This document shows, piece by piece, positions 44,368-52,726 of a stretch of 64,000 nt of DNA. The stretch lies in the NCBI GenBank assembly GCA_963701375.1, contig CAVOZT010000004.1, forward strand, positions 1,116,001 to 1,180,000, given 5' to 3'. The DNA is from CAVXTF01 sp963701375 (GTDB lineage: Bacteria > Actinomycetota > Acidimicrobiia > Acidimicrobiales > CAVXTF01). The notes under the pieces were generated by a model that worked only from the letters and a program-made list of their open reading frames with translations, was not told where the DNA came from and did not search any database. The position numbers and the translations under genes are program-made. Each line of letters starts with the position of its first letter. Within the stretch, counting starts at the first letter, position 1.

Positions 44368-44886
44368 TCAGGATGCCGAGCCGTGGTCGGTCGCACGACT
44401 AAGGATGGCAACGGCCCGATCGATAACACTTTCGGACGAGATCTCCTCCAAGGTCCATGGTGAAGTTCGCCGGCACGTGCCTCGTTTCCCCCACATGTCT
44501 CCCTCCCATACATCGACTTGTAGGTGCTCAACGTCGAGATCGAGTTGGAGGTAGGGATTGAGGTCTTGCCGAGGTAAACCCGCGATTTGCCCTTTGAGCG
44601 ACATCCAGAGAGTCAAGCGCGGTCCATGGGCGACGCCAGACTGACCCTCCTGGATGACGCCGTCGCCACCATCTTTTCGGAGGCGTTGGATAATCGATTC
44701 CATCGCGGGCTTGATCACCAGTCGTGAAAGATCCTCGAAATCGGCCACGAGCCTCTCGCGTTCTGCACGGACCCGTTCCTGTTCCTCGACAAATTCACTT
44801 TCTCGTTCTGACCAACGCTCCAGAATCAGGTCTATATCACGCAACGAGTCCTGACTTGGGTCCTTGTGTGAATCTTGGTCGGACAT
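44368..44886 (-). CDS. Hypothetical protein with coiled coil
   Basis: 172 residues. AGAAGGAAC lies just before the ATG. Residues about 15-75 are a charged coiled coil (LILERWSERESEFVEEQERV ... RERLVADFEDLSRLV). The second half is globular (RLTLWMSLKGQIAGLPRQDL, then LDLDVEHLQVDVWEGDMWG). No family recognised. Alone on its strand; function unknown. Confidence 0.7.
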   Translation of the reverse strand: MSDQDSHKDPSQDSLRDIDLILERWSERESEFVEEQERVRAERERLVADFEDLSRLVIKPAMESIIQRLRKDGGDGVIQEGQSGVAHGPRLTLWMSLKGQIAGLPRQDLNPYLQLDLDVEHLQVDVWEGDMWGKRGTCRRTSPWTLEEISSESVIDRAVAILSRATDHGSAS

Positions 44887-45279
44887 GTTCCTTCTTTCAG
44901 TTTACGAAGCTACGGGGTGCCTTCTCTCATCGCACCAGTCCATGCCCTTGCCTCGTGGGAGGTGGCCGACCGGCTTGGTGCGCGCATGCTCGCCATTCCA
45001 ACCCACGTTAAGCGAACTGGTAGGGATTAGCAGTAGAGCCGAAAGTCCAAACTCTGCGGACATAACATCTCGTCGTTCAGCGTGTCAATGGGCTGTGGCG
45101 ACTCCGGCATCGACAACTGACCCGAAGCCGAGCACGTTTCATACCGATGCCAACGTAGGAGCGAATGCCGGCCGAGAATCTCAGGTCAAAAGGTCCTTAG
45201 ACCCTGGTGGCCAAGAGCCATCACACATACCGTCATACGTGTTCGGGCAACGTGCCCCTTACTGAGCCAGGAGACGGCT
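44887..45279. other. Intergenic stretch, no gene seen
   Basis: About 390 bases between the divergent starts of the coiled-coil protein and the alcohol dehydrogenase. It holds the promoters of both; the dehydrogenase has a clear CAGGAGA ribosome-binding site at 45261-45267. Nothing else recognised. Confidence 0.4.
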
Positions 45280-46323
45280 ATGAAAGCTCTCGTGTACCAC
45301 GGCCCCGGCAACAAGGCTTGGGAGGAAGTACCAAACCCGACTATACGCGACGAAACCGACGCGATCGTCCGCGTAGATGCGGTGACCATCTGCGGAACTG
45401 ATCTGCACATTCTGAAAGGCGACGTTCCCGAGGTGAGCCCCGGAAGGATCCTCGGCCACGAAGCAGTCGGAACTGTCGAGTCCGTGGGTGCATCGGTGAA
45501 GAACTTAAGGCCCGGCGACAAGGTACTAATTTCGTGCATCACCGCATGCGGGTCATGTCGCTTCTGTCGTGAGGGACGTTACGGACAATGCCTCGGCGGC
45601 GGCGGTTGGATCCTGGGCCACCTCATCGACGGAACTCAAGCCGAATACGTGCGAGTTCCGTTCGCCGACACCTCCACCTATCCTGCGCCAGCGGGGGTCA
45701 GCGACGAGGCCTTGCTGATGGTCGCCGACATCCTTCCCACTGGATACGAGGTCGGTGTACTCAACGGAGGGGTGCGCCCCGCCGACGTGGTCGCGATCGT
45801 CGGCGTCGGGCCGATCGGGCTGTCTGCGATCATGGGCAGCCGCCTCTACAGCCCGTCACACATCGTCGCGATCGACCTTGTCCAGTCCCGGTTAGACGCC
45901 GCGAAGCAGTTCGGAGCGGACGTGACCGTGAACAGCCAGGTCGAGGACCCGATCAGGGTTGTGCGGGAGCTGACCGAGGGACTTGGAGCGGATGTAAGCA
46001 TGGAAGCTGTGGGCACACCAGCCACCTTCGAGCTTGCCGCCGCGCTGGCTAGGCCTGGCGGTCACATAGCGAACATTGGTGTGCACGGCGAACCAGCCAC
46101 CCTGCACCTAGAGCAGTTGTGGATCAAGAATGTCACCATTACTACCGGCCTAGTCGACACTTCTTCGACGCCGACCTTCCTGCGGTTGCTGAGCGGCCAC
46201 CTCCTCGACGCCGACCGGTTCGTCACCCACAGGTTCGTTCTCGAAGATTTCGAACATGCCTACAGCGTTTTCGCTGATGCCGCGAACACCAGCGCTCTGA
46301 AAGTCTGCCTCAATCGAGAATAG
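45280..46323 (+). CDS. Zinc-dependent alcohol dehydrogenase (MDR superfamily)
   Basis: 347 residues. Catalytic-zinc ligands: Cys in TICGTDLHI (about residue 38) and His-Glu in GHEAVG. Structural-zinc Cys cluster CGSCRFCREGRYGQC. NAD-binding Rossmann motif IVGVGPIGLSA (about 168), with an acidic residue after strand 2 (AIDLVQSR), suggesting NAD rather than NADP. The family includes alcohol and formaldehyde-related dehydrogenases; the Ile/His-rich N terminus fits secondary alcohol or general alcohol substrates. CAGGAGACGGCT precedes the ATG. No operon partner. Confidence 0.93.
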   Translation: MKALVYHGPGNKAWEEVPNPTIRDETDAIVRVDAVTICGTDLHILKGDVPEVSPGRILGHEAVGTVESVGASVKNLRPGDKVLISCITACGSCRFCREGRYGQCLGGGGWILGHLIDGTQAEYVRVPFADTSTYPAPAGVSDEALLMVADILPTGYEVGVLNGGVRPADVVAIVGVGPIGLSAIMGSRLYSPSHIVAIDLVQSRLDAAKQFGADVTVNSQVEDPIRVVRELTEGLGADVSMEAVGTPATFELAAALARPGGHIANIGVHGEPATLHLEQLWIKNVTITTGLVDTSSTPTFLRLLSGHLLDADRFVTHRFVLEDFEHAYSVFADAANTSALKVCLNRE

Positions 46324-46554
46324 GGCCGTAGAGGGCCACGAAACTCGATAGCCGTGCTCGCCGTCGTCACTGACGAGCTTGTAAGGTCTCGACTACTCGG
46401 CTAGGCCCGCGACTTGCGGAACGTCGAAGCGGTACGCGTTTAAGTGTTTCGAGCAGATCGTAGCGATATTGGGCCTCGCAGAAATCTCATTTGTGACATT
46501 TGGCCCTTGTGAGTGCGCTCAGCCTCGTTGCACAATGTCAAAAAGGAGGCTGCG

Positions 46555-46875
46555 ATGGTTGCATCCGCGTCGAATCCGTTGTCGATCGCGACTGCGTGCG
46601 CTAGGCAGAACCCCGACTCCAAGAGCTCTTCAAAGGAGCGTGTTGATGCGATGGTGATCCATCTTCACACGTTCTTGGCGGTGATCGGATGCCTCGTCGC
46701 CTTGCAGTGGCTTTACTGGTGGACATTTCTCATGTCGATGGCACTCCTCAGTTCGCTGGCTCTCCGTTGTTTTGCGGTGACCGAGGCGCACGCGAGCCAG
46801 TCAGTGTCACAAGACCACCGTCATAGGGCCAATTCTAAGTCCGCTGAGTCATCGCACTTATCCCGAACTGGTTGA
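46555..46875 (+). CDS. Small protein with 2TM-like hydrophobic segment
   Basis: 106 residues. AAAAGGAGG lies about 6 bases before the ATG at 46555, an unusually strong ribosome-binding site that decides the start. Residues about 34-72 (HLHTFLAVIGCLVALQWLYW and TFLMSMALLSSLALRCF) make two helices as in 2TM-domain proteins. The tail is His/Ser/Lys-rich. Its last 55 bases overlap on the opposite strand with the ATPase fragment. Function unknown. Confidence 0.58.
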   Translation: MVASASNPLSIATACARQNPDSKSSSKERVDAMVIHLHTFLAVIGCLVALQWLYWWTFLMSMALLSSLALRCFAVTEAHASQSVSQDHRHRANSKSAESSHLSRTG

Positions 46876-47336
46876 CCGGCACAGTAGGCAATCGACTTCA
46901 AGAGATCTGACCATCGCGGGACCCTGATCTCCCCTCCGTCTCTTCCGACCTCAGCCCCCCGGCGGATTTGCGCGCGTAAGGCGGCCATTGCGACCTCCCC
47001 CCGGTACTCGTTGGAGAAGCCCAATCCGACACTCGGAGCGACGATTGCGGCAATGATCGCCGCGTTAATGCCGCCTCCGGTCAGCCCCGACACGAGCGCG
47101 GCGACGAGCAGAAGAATCAAGATCGGGTTGCGGAGCTGACGAAAGAGAACGACGGTGGCGCGGACCGTATGAGTAGCGAGCGCGTTCGCCCCGAACTGCC
47201 TTAACCGTTCGGCAACATCTTCTGACGAGAGTCCATTCGGAGTGCTTCCCAGACGGGAGAGCACCTCTTCGGGGTAGAGAGCGGCGGCCTCGGCCAAGTC
47301 CAACTCGCCCAGGGGGGCGCGTGTGACCACGACCAC
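46821..47336 (-). pseudogene. N-terminal stump of a cation-transporting P-type ATPase
   Basis: The first ~145 residues match the N-terminal region and first two helices of a P2-type ATPase: GLSSEDVAERLRQFGANALA, FRQLRNPILILLLVAALVSG, SVGLGFSNEYRGEVAMAALR, then RRGAEVGRDGGE. After about 46905 the sequence is unrelated (RWSDLLKSIAYCAGQ). The phosphorylation site DKTGT, the ATP-binding region and the remaining helices are absent. A real truncation, not a single indel: the rest is missing altogether. Confidence 0.82.
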
Positions 47337-47556
47337 GGAGAGATCAACTTTACCGCTGGAGCTCAGGGCAACTAGAGCAATTGGTCACGTGTCGTAATTA
47401 GAGGCGCGTATCTAAGCACCTACAGCCCAAAGGCGGCTACAGAACCCGCTGGTCTTGTGGCCCTCGGGGTCATTGGCGATCCGATAGACGCTAACCGTCG
47501 GCTCGTGAACGCAATACTGGGAGCGTGCTCAGTGACATAACGCCTGGCAACTCGAG

Positions 47557-48783
47557 GTGAGAATGTTCGCGGGTCGCAGCATCTCGATGCTCGGCTTAAG
47601 TGATCCGCGAGTGATCGGTGTATTGCGGGCAGCGCCACGAGTAGGGCAGTTCCTCGCACGAAGCAGTCGCAGGACTTCAAGTGCCGGCCAAGACGAGAGC
47701 ATCGTGCCAGTTCGACCGACGCCTGCCCTCGCCATTCAGGCGTACATCGACGAGGTCCTAATCGCAGTCTTCCGTCACCCCGACCTGTTACCAAGCTCTG
47801 ACGACTACGCCCTCGCGGCGAGCGATTTGGCTGCTACCCAGGCTCTCTTCTCGGCCTCCGGGTGGCTCGATCACCCAACCGAATATCACCGGAGCCCTCA
47901 AGCTCCGGAGGACGTGCGCTCGTGGCACGAGAATTCCCTTGGCCTTGGCTACGAGCACGTGACTTTCACCAGCGGTTGGGAGCCATACCCCGAAGAACCA
48001 GGACGTGGCAGGTGGCTGAGCCACGAAGCCAACCGCACATTGCACGCGTGGGTGTCGCGGGCACCGGGTGGAGACCATCAATCTTGGCTCGTTTGCGCCC
48101 ACGGCTTTGGCATGGGCGCAAACGCCTCTATGGACCTTCGCGCATTTCGTTCGAACCAGCTTCATGGACGAGGCCTCAACGTCGTGGTACCAGTGCTTCC
48201 CCTCCACGGCCCCAGGGCTTCGGGCCGGGTGCGAGGCGAGGACCTCATGACCATTGACCTGGTCGACAGCATGCATGGCATGGTCCAAGCGACCTGGGAT
48301 TTACGCCGAGTCATCCGTTGGCTACGAGAGAGCCAAGGCGCGACCACCGTTGGATTGATCGGTTACTCGCTCGGAGGTCTGGTGGCAGCGCTCGTCGCTG
48401 CATTGGAGGACGATCTGGCGTGCGTAATAGCGGGGATTCCCGTCGTGAGCCTTCCGGACCTGTTCCGCCGACACAGCCTCCCGCATGTCGCACGGCTAGC
48501 AGACGCACATGGAGTCCTAGGGCAGACTGCCGATGACGTACACGGAGTCGTCTCTCCACTGGCGATGGAATGCAAGGTACCGTTCGATCGTCGATACATT
48601 TTCGCCGGCCTTGCTGACCGGATGTCGACGTTTGGCCAGGCCAGAAGGCTTTGGCTGCACTGGGGACAGCCCACCCTCGCCGCCTATCCCGGCGGCCACG
48701 TTGGCTTCTTCTGGTCGAGCGCAGTCCGAAAGCTTGTAGGTGATGCGCTGACTGATTCGTTCCGAGTCCCCAATTCTGGTTAA
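47557..48783 (+). CDS. Alpha/beta hydrolase
   Basis: 408 residues, or 406 if the ATG at 47563 is used. The hydrolase fold starts after about residue 140: LVCAHGFGMGAN as the oxyanion-hole strand and GLIGYSLGGLVAAL with nucleophile Ser in GYSLGG (about residue 269). The likely acid lies in FAGLADRMST and the His in AAYPGGHVGFFW. The N-terminal 140 residues are unusual and Ala/Pro-rich. Probably a lipid- or ester-directed hydrolase; it is convergent with a wax-ester synthase gene 10 bases away, which fits lipid metabolism. Confidence 0.82.
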   Translation: MRMFAGRSISMLGLSDPRVIGVLRAAPRVGQFLARSSRRTSSAGQDESIVPVRPTPALAIQAYIDEVLIAVFRHPDLLPSSDDYALAASDLAATQALFSASGWLDHPTEYHRSPQAPEDVRSWHENSLGLGYEHVTFTSGWEPYPEEPGRGRWLSHEANRTLHAWVSRAPGGDHQSWLVCAHGFGMGANASMDLRAFRSNQLHGRGLNVVVPVLPLHGPRASGRVRGEDLMTIDLVDSMHGMVQATWDLRRVIRWLRESQGATTVGLIGYSLGGLVAALVAALEDDLACVIAGIPVVSLPDLFRRHSLPHVARLADAHGVLGQTADDVHGVVSPLAMECKVPFDRRYIFAGLADRMSTFGQARRLWLHWGQPTLAAYPGGHVGFFWSSAVRKLVGDALTDSFRVPNSG

Positions 48784-48793
48784 CCCCACCGGG

Positions 48794-50257
48794 TCAGTTG
48801 CTTAGGTTCTTCTGTGAATGCGTTGGAAGCGACGGCTTGACAGTGTGGCTCATGTGCTTCGCATCCTCTACGAGCTCGCGCAGCGCTCCTGGGATGCAGT
48901 CGGCTAGGTCCCATATCTGGGGCACGAGGTCGGGGCATGTGATGATGCCGAAGCCGACTCGGTCCTCTTCAGACAACACCGTCACGTTGAGTCCTGCCCC
49001 GTCGGTGATCGGCCCAAGCGGGTAAAGACCCACAAGCCGAGCGCCAGCCAGATAGAGGGGAACCGGGGGTCCCGGCACGTTGGACAAGATCAGGTTGTGA
49101 ACCACGGGATGGTGGTCGGCAACATGCAGGGTTGAGTAGAGGCGTGCGCCGAGAGCAAAGGCGTTGAGCCAAAAGTGCTCAGCCCAGCGCATGAGTGTGT
49201 CGGCACCGACCATCTTGTGGATCTCTTTGGCTACTGAGTTGGCCGAGGCGATTGCCCGCAGTCGCTCGACGGGGTCCTTCTCGTCTGTTGCGAGGGTCGA
49301 GAACATCACCGAGACCTTGGTCACGCCCGTGCGGTTCGCCGTCTGGTCATGAACGGACACGGGTGCGGCGGCAATCAGTGAATGATCGGGTAGTTCCCCA
49401 CGGTCTTCGAGGTAGGTGCGAAGCGCGCCACCCACCACGGCGGTCACCACGTCGTTCACGGTCACTCCGAAGGCATCTTTTACCGTCTTTATGTCCGCTA
49501 GGGAGACATCGGTAAAGGCGACCGATCGGCGTGCGGTGATGGTCGCGTTGAAGGAGGTGCGGGGTGCAGTGAAGGGCATCGTGGCGGATGCGCCATTTCT
49601 TGCCTTCTTCCCGATCCGCCACAGAGTCGTCCCAAGGCGGAAGGCGGTAGCGGGCACGAGACGAGCCAACTCCAGGGGCTCGGACAGACGTTCAGCCACG
49701 CTGTGACCAAGGAGTTCAAACTTGTTCGGCGGATGTTTCGAACGCCAATCGTTCGAGGACGGGGAACGTTTCGGCGGTGCGGACTCGAGGTCGAGTAGAT
49801 GGCCCATGATGTTGGCTCCCGAGACACCGTCGATCGTCGAATGGTGCATCTTCACCAAGATGGCGAAGCGTCCATCGGCCAGGCCCTCGATCACCCACAT
49901 TTCCCACAGGGGCAAATCTCTGCGCAGTGACCAGCTAGCGATGTCTCCAACGACGTTGGCCAGGGCCCGTTCGTCACCAGGGGCTTCGAGCACGATGCGG
50001 TGGAGATGCCGTTCAATGTCCAGCGCCGGATCGTCGACCCAGAAGGGCCGGCCCAGGTTGAATGGCGCCCACGCCAGCTTCTGTCGCACAGCGGGAATTC
50101 CTGGCAGGCGTTCGTATGCCATCGAACGGATGAGCTCGTAAGAGTAGCCGGAAGGCATGGTGGAAGGATCTAGAAGCAGCAGCCCGCAAACGTGCAGATG
50201 CGTCGTGGGGGTCTCGCAATAGAGGAACGCTGCATCAAGGCCGCCAAGCTGCTCCAT
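48794..50257 (-). CDS. Wax ester synthase/diacylglycerol acyltransferase (WS/DGAT)
   Basis: 487 residues. Active-site motif MHHSTIDG (HHxxxDG, His138, His139, Asp143, Gly144), preceded by ERHLHRIVL. Conserved regions SFNATITARRSVAFTDVSL, VNDVVTAVVGGALRTYLE and NLILSNVPGPPVPLYLAGAR in order match the full-length actinobacterial family. It esterifies fatty alcohols or diacylglycerol with acyl-CoA to make storage lipids, at the inner face of the membrane. Full length and intact. A decayed N-terminal fragment of a second WS/DGAT lies at 58383. Confidence 0.93.
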   Translation of the reverse strand: MEQLGGLDAAFLYCETPTTHLHVCGLLLLDPSTMPSGYSYELIRSMAYERLPGIPAVRQKLAWAPFNLGRPFWVDDPALDIERHLHRIVLEAPGDERALANVVGDIASWSLRRDLPLWEMWVIEGLADGRFAILVKMHHSTIDGVSGANIMGHLLDLESAPPKRSPSSNDWRSKHPPNKFELLGHSVAERLSEPLELARLVPATAFRLGTTLWRIGKKARNGASATMPFTAPRTSFNATITARRSVAFTDVSLADIKTVKDAFGVTVNDVVTAVVGGALRTYLEDRGELPDHSLIAAAPVSVHDQTANRTGVTKVSVMFSTLATDEKDPVERLRAIASANSVAKEIHKMVGADTLMRWAEHFWLNAFALGARLYSTLHVADHHPVVHNLILSNVPGPPVPLYLAGARLVGLYPLGPITDGAGLNVTVLSEEDRVGFGIITCPDLVPQIWDLADCIPGALRELVEDAKHMSHTVKPSLPTHSQKNLSN

Positions 50258-50660
50258 CAGACCATCTCGATCCCTTGACCAGCCAGAAGGGCGGGCTCGA
50301 CACGAAACGGCACCTTTTTCGTAGGCGCAGAGAGGTCATGTGCGAATGACACCGAAGGTGACAAAGCTGACCACTGCTCATCACCAAGTTTGTCGTTCTG
50401 CCTGATGCCCATGTTCATACTGTCGCGACCCAAAGCCGGCTCGAACAGTGGCAAAGGTCACAAGATGTTCAAGTGACTCATTGAGGCCGCACTTGCTCGG
50501 AGGGATGGGTCATTGGGCCACGGAGCTGCTCAACTAGCTCCGCAAGCGCGTCATCCTCTCCCTTCGGGAAGAAGAGACCTTGTGCGCAAATAAGGACTTT
50601 GTGCTCTTCCGACCGAAAGGGATACCTGCGAGGCTGGCCACGGAGGATTGGACTATCCAT
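50258..50660. other. Intergenic stretch, no firm gene
   Basis: About 400 bases between the divergent WS/DGAT and sulfide:quinone oxidoreductase starts. A minus-strand frame (50257-50454) ends SFAHDLSAPTKKVPFRVEPA then LLAGQGIEMV, with its TGA overlapping the WS/DGAT ATG. It looks partly protein-like but has no recognised family or firm start. Promoters for both neighbours must lie here. Confidence 0.4.
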
Positions 50661-51917
50661 ATGCACCGAATCGTGATCTTGGGTGGGGGAACCGGAGGGA
50701 CGCTCACCGCGAATCGTCTACGAAGGCTCTACGCATTCGACGAGGCTTCAATTACAGTCGTTAACCAAAACGACAACCACGTCTACCAGCCCGGGTTGCT
50801 CTTCGTCCCCTTCGGGTTGGCCAATCACGATGAAATTGTGCGGCCTCGTGGTCGCCAACTCCACCGGGGTGTCGCATACCGCACGACCTCGGTTGAACGA
50901 GTCGACCTTGATAGGAAGTCCGTCCACCTCGGAGATGGAAGCGATCTCGATTACGACGTTCTGGTCGTCGCTACGGGCGCCGTTCTCGCTCCCGAAGAGA
51001 CCGAGGGACTGACCGGACCAGGTTGGCTCGAGAAGGTCTTCACTTTCTACACACTTGAAGGCGCGACCTCGCTCGAGGAGGCGTTCACATTTTTCGACGG
51101 GGGAAGCATCGCGGTCAACGTTGTCGAAATGCCCATCAAGTGTCCTGTCGCTCCTCTTGAGTTCTGCTTCCTCGCGGACTGGTTCTTTCAGGAGCGCGGG
51201 ATCCGTGATCGCGTAGAGATTACGTATGTCACCCCTCTCGACGGAGCCTTTACGAAGCCCATCGCCTCGAAGGTGCTCGGCGGAATGCTGGCCGATCACG
51301 GCATCAACCTTGTGACCGAGTTCAACACCGGTTCGGTCAACGGCGAAAACGGAAAGCTCGTGTCTTGGGACGACCGCGACGTCAACTTCGACCTGGCCGT
51401 AGTCATACCGGTTCACAACGGAGCTGCCTATGTGACCAACTCACCAGGCCTCGGCGACGAGCTCGGATTCGTGCCCACCGATGAACACACCCTTCAGTCC
51501 AAAGCCAGTCCAAACGTGTTCGCCGTCGGCGACGCTGCGGCTCTGCCGATCTCCAAGGCGGGGTCGGTCACCCACTTCGAAGGGGAGGTATTGGTGGAGA
51601 ACATCCGAAGGTTCCTCGCCGGCGAGTCCCTCGATGCCTCTTACGATGGACACGCCAATTGCTTCATCGAGACCGGCTTTTCCAAGGCAATGCTCATCGA
51701 CTTCAACTACGAGACAGAGCCCCTGACCGGACACTTCCCTGGTCCAGTCGGGCTCCCACTCCTCCGGCAATCCCGTCTCAACCACCTGGGCAAGCTGATG
51801 TTTCAGTGGCTGTACTGGCACGCTTTGTTGCCGGGACGCGACATGCCCGGCATTACGAGCTCGATGCCAAGCCGCGGAAAGCACCTGCCAGCCCGAAAGG
51901 AAGCAAACGCATCATGA
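50661..51917 (+). CDS. sqr: Sulfide:quinone oxidoreductase
   Basis: 418 residues from the ATG at 50661 (the frame start at 50580 adds a non-homologous extension). FAD-binding GGGTGGT at the N terminus. Of the redox Cys of SQR, two positions are recognisable: MPIKCPVAPLEF (like Cys156) and GHANCFIETGFSKAMLIDFN (like Cys347). FAD motif II VFAVGDAAALP precedes it. The last ~35 residues form the amphipathic membrane-binding part. It oxidises sulfide to sulfane sulfur at the membrane and passes electrons to quinone. It heads a four-gene plus-strand operon, overlapping the next start by four bases. Confidence 0.93.
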   Translation: MHRIVILGGGTGGTLTANRLRRLYAFDEASITVVNQNDNHVYQPGLLFVPFGLANHDEIVRPRGRQLHRGVAYRTTSVERVDLDRKSVHLGDGSDLDYDVLVVATGAVLAPEETEGLTGPGWLEKVFTFYTLEGATSLEEAFTFFDGGSIAVNVVEMPIKCPVAPLEFCFLADWFFQERGIRDRVEITYVTPLDGAFTKPIASKVLGGMLADHGINLVTEFNTGSVNGENGKLVSWDDRDVNFDLAVVIPVHNGAAYVTNSPGLGDELGFVPTDEHTLQSKASPNVFAVGDAAALPISKAGSVTHFEGEVLVENIRRFLAGESLDASYDGHANCFIETGFSKAMLIDFNYETEPLTGHFPGPVGLPLLRQSRLNHLGKLMFQWLYWHALLPGRDMPGITSSMPSRGKHLPARKEANAS

Positions 51918-52234
51918 CGACGATCACCACGCTCGCCGGTATCGATATCGCGCTGAACGACGAGGGTTTCCTTGTCGATCCGCAGCAATGGACAGAGGAC
52001 ATTGCGACCGAACTCGCCCGTAGAGAGGGTATTGATCCGCTGACGGATCAGCACTGGAGGGTGATCCGGTTCATGCGCGCCGAATATCTCGCCAAAGGAA
52101 CGGGGCCTACTGTCCGTGTGCTCGGTAAGACCTCGGGGGTTTCCATCAAGGAGCTATACCAGTTGTTCCCCAAGGGTCCGGCGAAGATCGCCGCCGAGAT
52201 CGCCGGCATCCCGAAGCCCCGAGGCTGCATCTGA
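51914..52234 (+). CDS. TusE/DsrC-like sulfur carrier with one conserved cysteine
   Basis: 106 residues. The ATG overlaps the SQR stop (ATGA). The TusE/DsrC pattern is clear: DEGFLVDPQQWTEDIATELA, LTDQHWRVIRFMRAEYLAKG, then LYQLFPKGPAKIAAEIAGIP and the C terminus PKPRGCI with the penultimate Cys. In true DsrC a second Cys sits ten residues before (ACKIAG); here that position is Ala (AAEIAG), so it can carry a persulfide but cannot form the DsrC trisulfide. It probably accepts sulfur from a neighbouring DsrE-like protein or rhodanese. Confidence 0.9.
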   Translation: MTTITTLAGIDIALNDEGFLVDPQQWTEDIATELARREGIDPLTDQHWRVIRFMRAEYLAKGTGPTVRVLGKTSGVSIKELYQLFPKGPAKIAAEIAGIPKPRGCI

Positions 52235-52258
52235 CACAAAGAACGAAGGAGAAAGGTC

Positions 52259-52726
52259 ATGGGCGACAAAATCGAAAAGGTGTCCTTAATTATCTCCAAG
52301 GGTTCGCTCGAGGGGATCTACCCAGGGTTGATTATGGCCAACGGAGCCAGGGCAGAAGGGATCGAAGCCAACCTGTTCTTCACGTTCTTCGGCCTGGACG
52401 CTATCCACAAGAAGCGTTTTGAGCACATCAAGGTGGCGACGGTCGGTAACCCGGGCATGCATATCGTCACGATGCTCGGCGGCCTCCCTGGAATGTCCGC
52501 CATTGCTACGCACATGCTCGAGAAGAAGATGGAGGACTTCGACATTCCCTCTATACCCGAGTTCGTAGCGATGATCGCCGACACCGGGTGCGGAATGTAC
52601 GCCTGCAAGGCCTCGGTCAACCTGTTCGGGTTCGCCAAGGACGACTTCATAGACCAGGTCGAAGGCATCATCACTGTCGGCGAGTTCTATGAGAAAGCCG
52701 CCGGCGGCCAGATCATCTTCACGTGA
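52259..52726 (+). CDS. DsrE2-like sulfurtransferase
   Basis: 155 residues. GAAGGAGAAAGG precedes the ATG. DsrE/F fold: VSLIISKGSLEGIYPGLIMA at the N terminus, ANLFFTFFGLDAIHKKRF in the middle, and the active-site region DTGCGMYACKASVNLF with a CxxxC pair. Unlike many DsrE2 proteins it shows no membrane helix. It shuttles sulfane sulfur between carriers. The last four bases overlap the next gene. Its place between a TusE-like carrier and a persulfide reductase fits transfer of SQR-derived sulfur. Confidence 0.88.
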   Translation: MGDKIEKVSLIISKGSLEGIYPGLIMANGARAEGIEANLFFTFFGLDAIHKKRFEHIKVATVGNPGMHIVTMLGGLPGMSAIATHMLEKKMEDFDIPSIPEFVAMIADTGCGMYACKASVNLFGFAKDDFIDQVEGIITVGEFYEKAAGGQIIFT

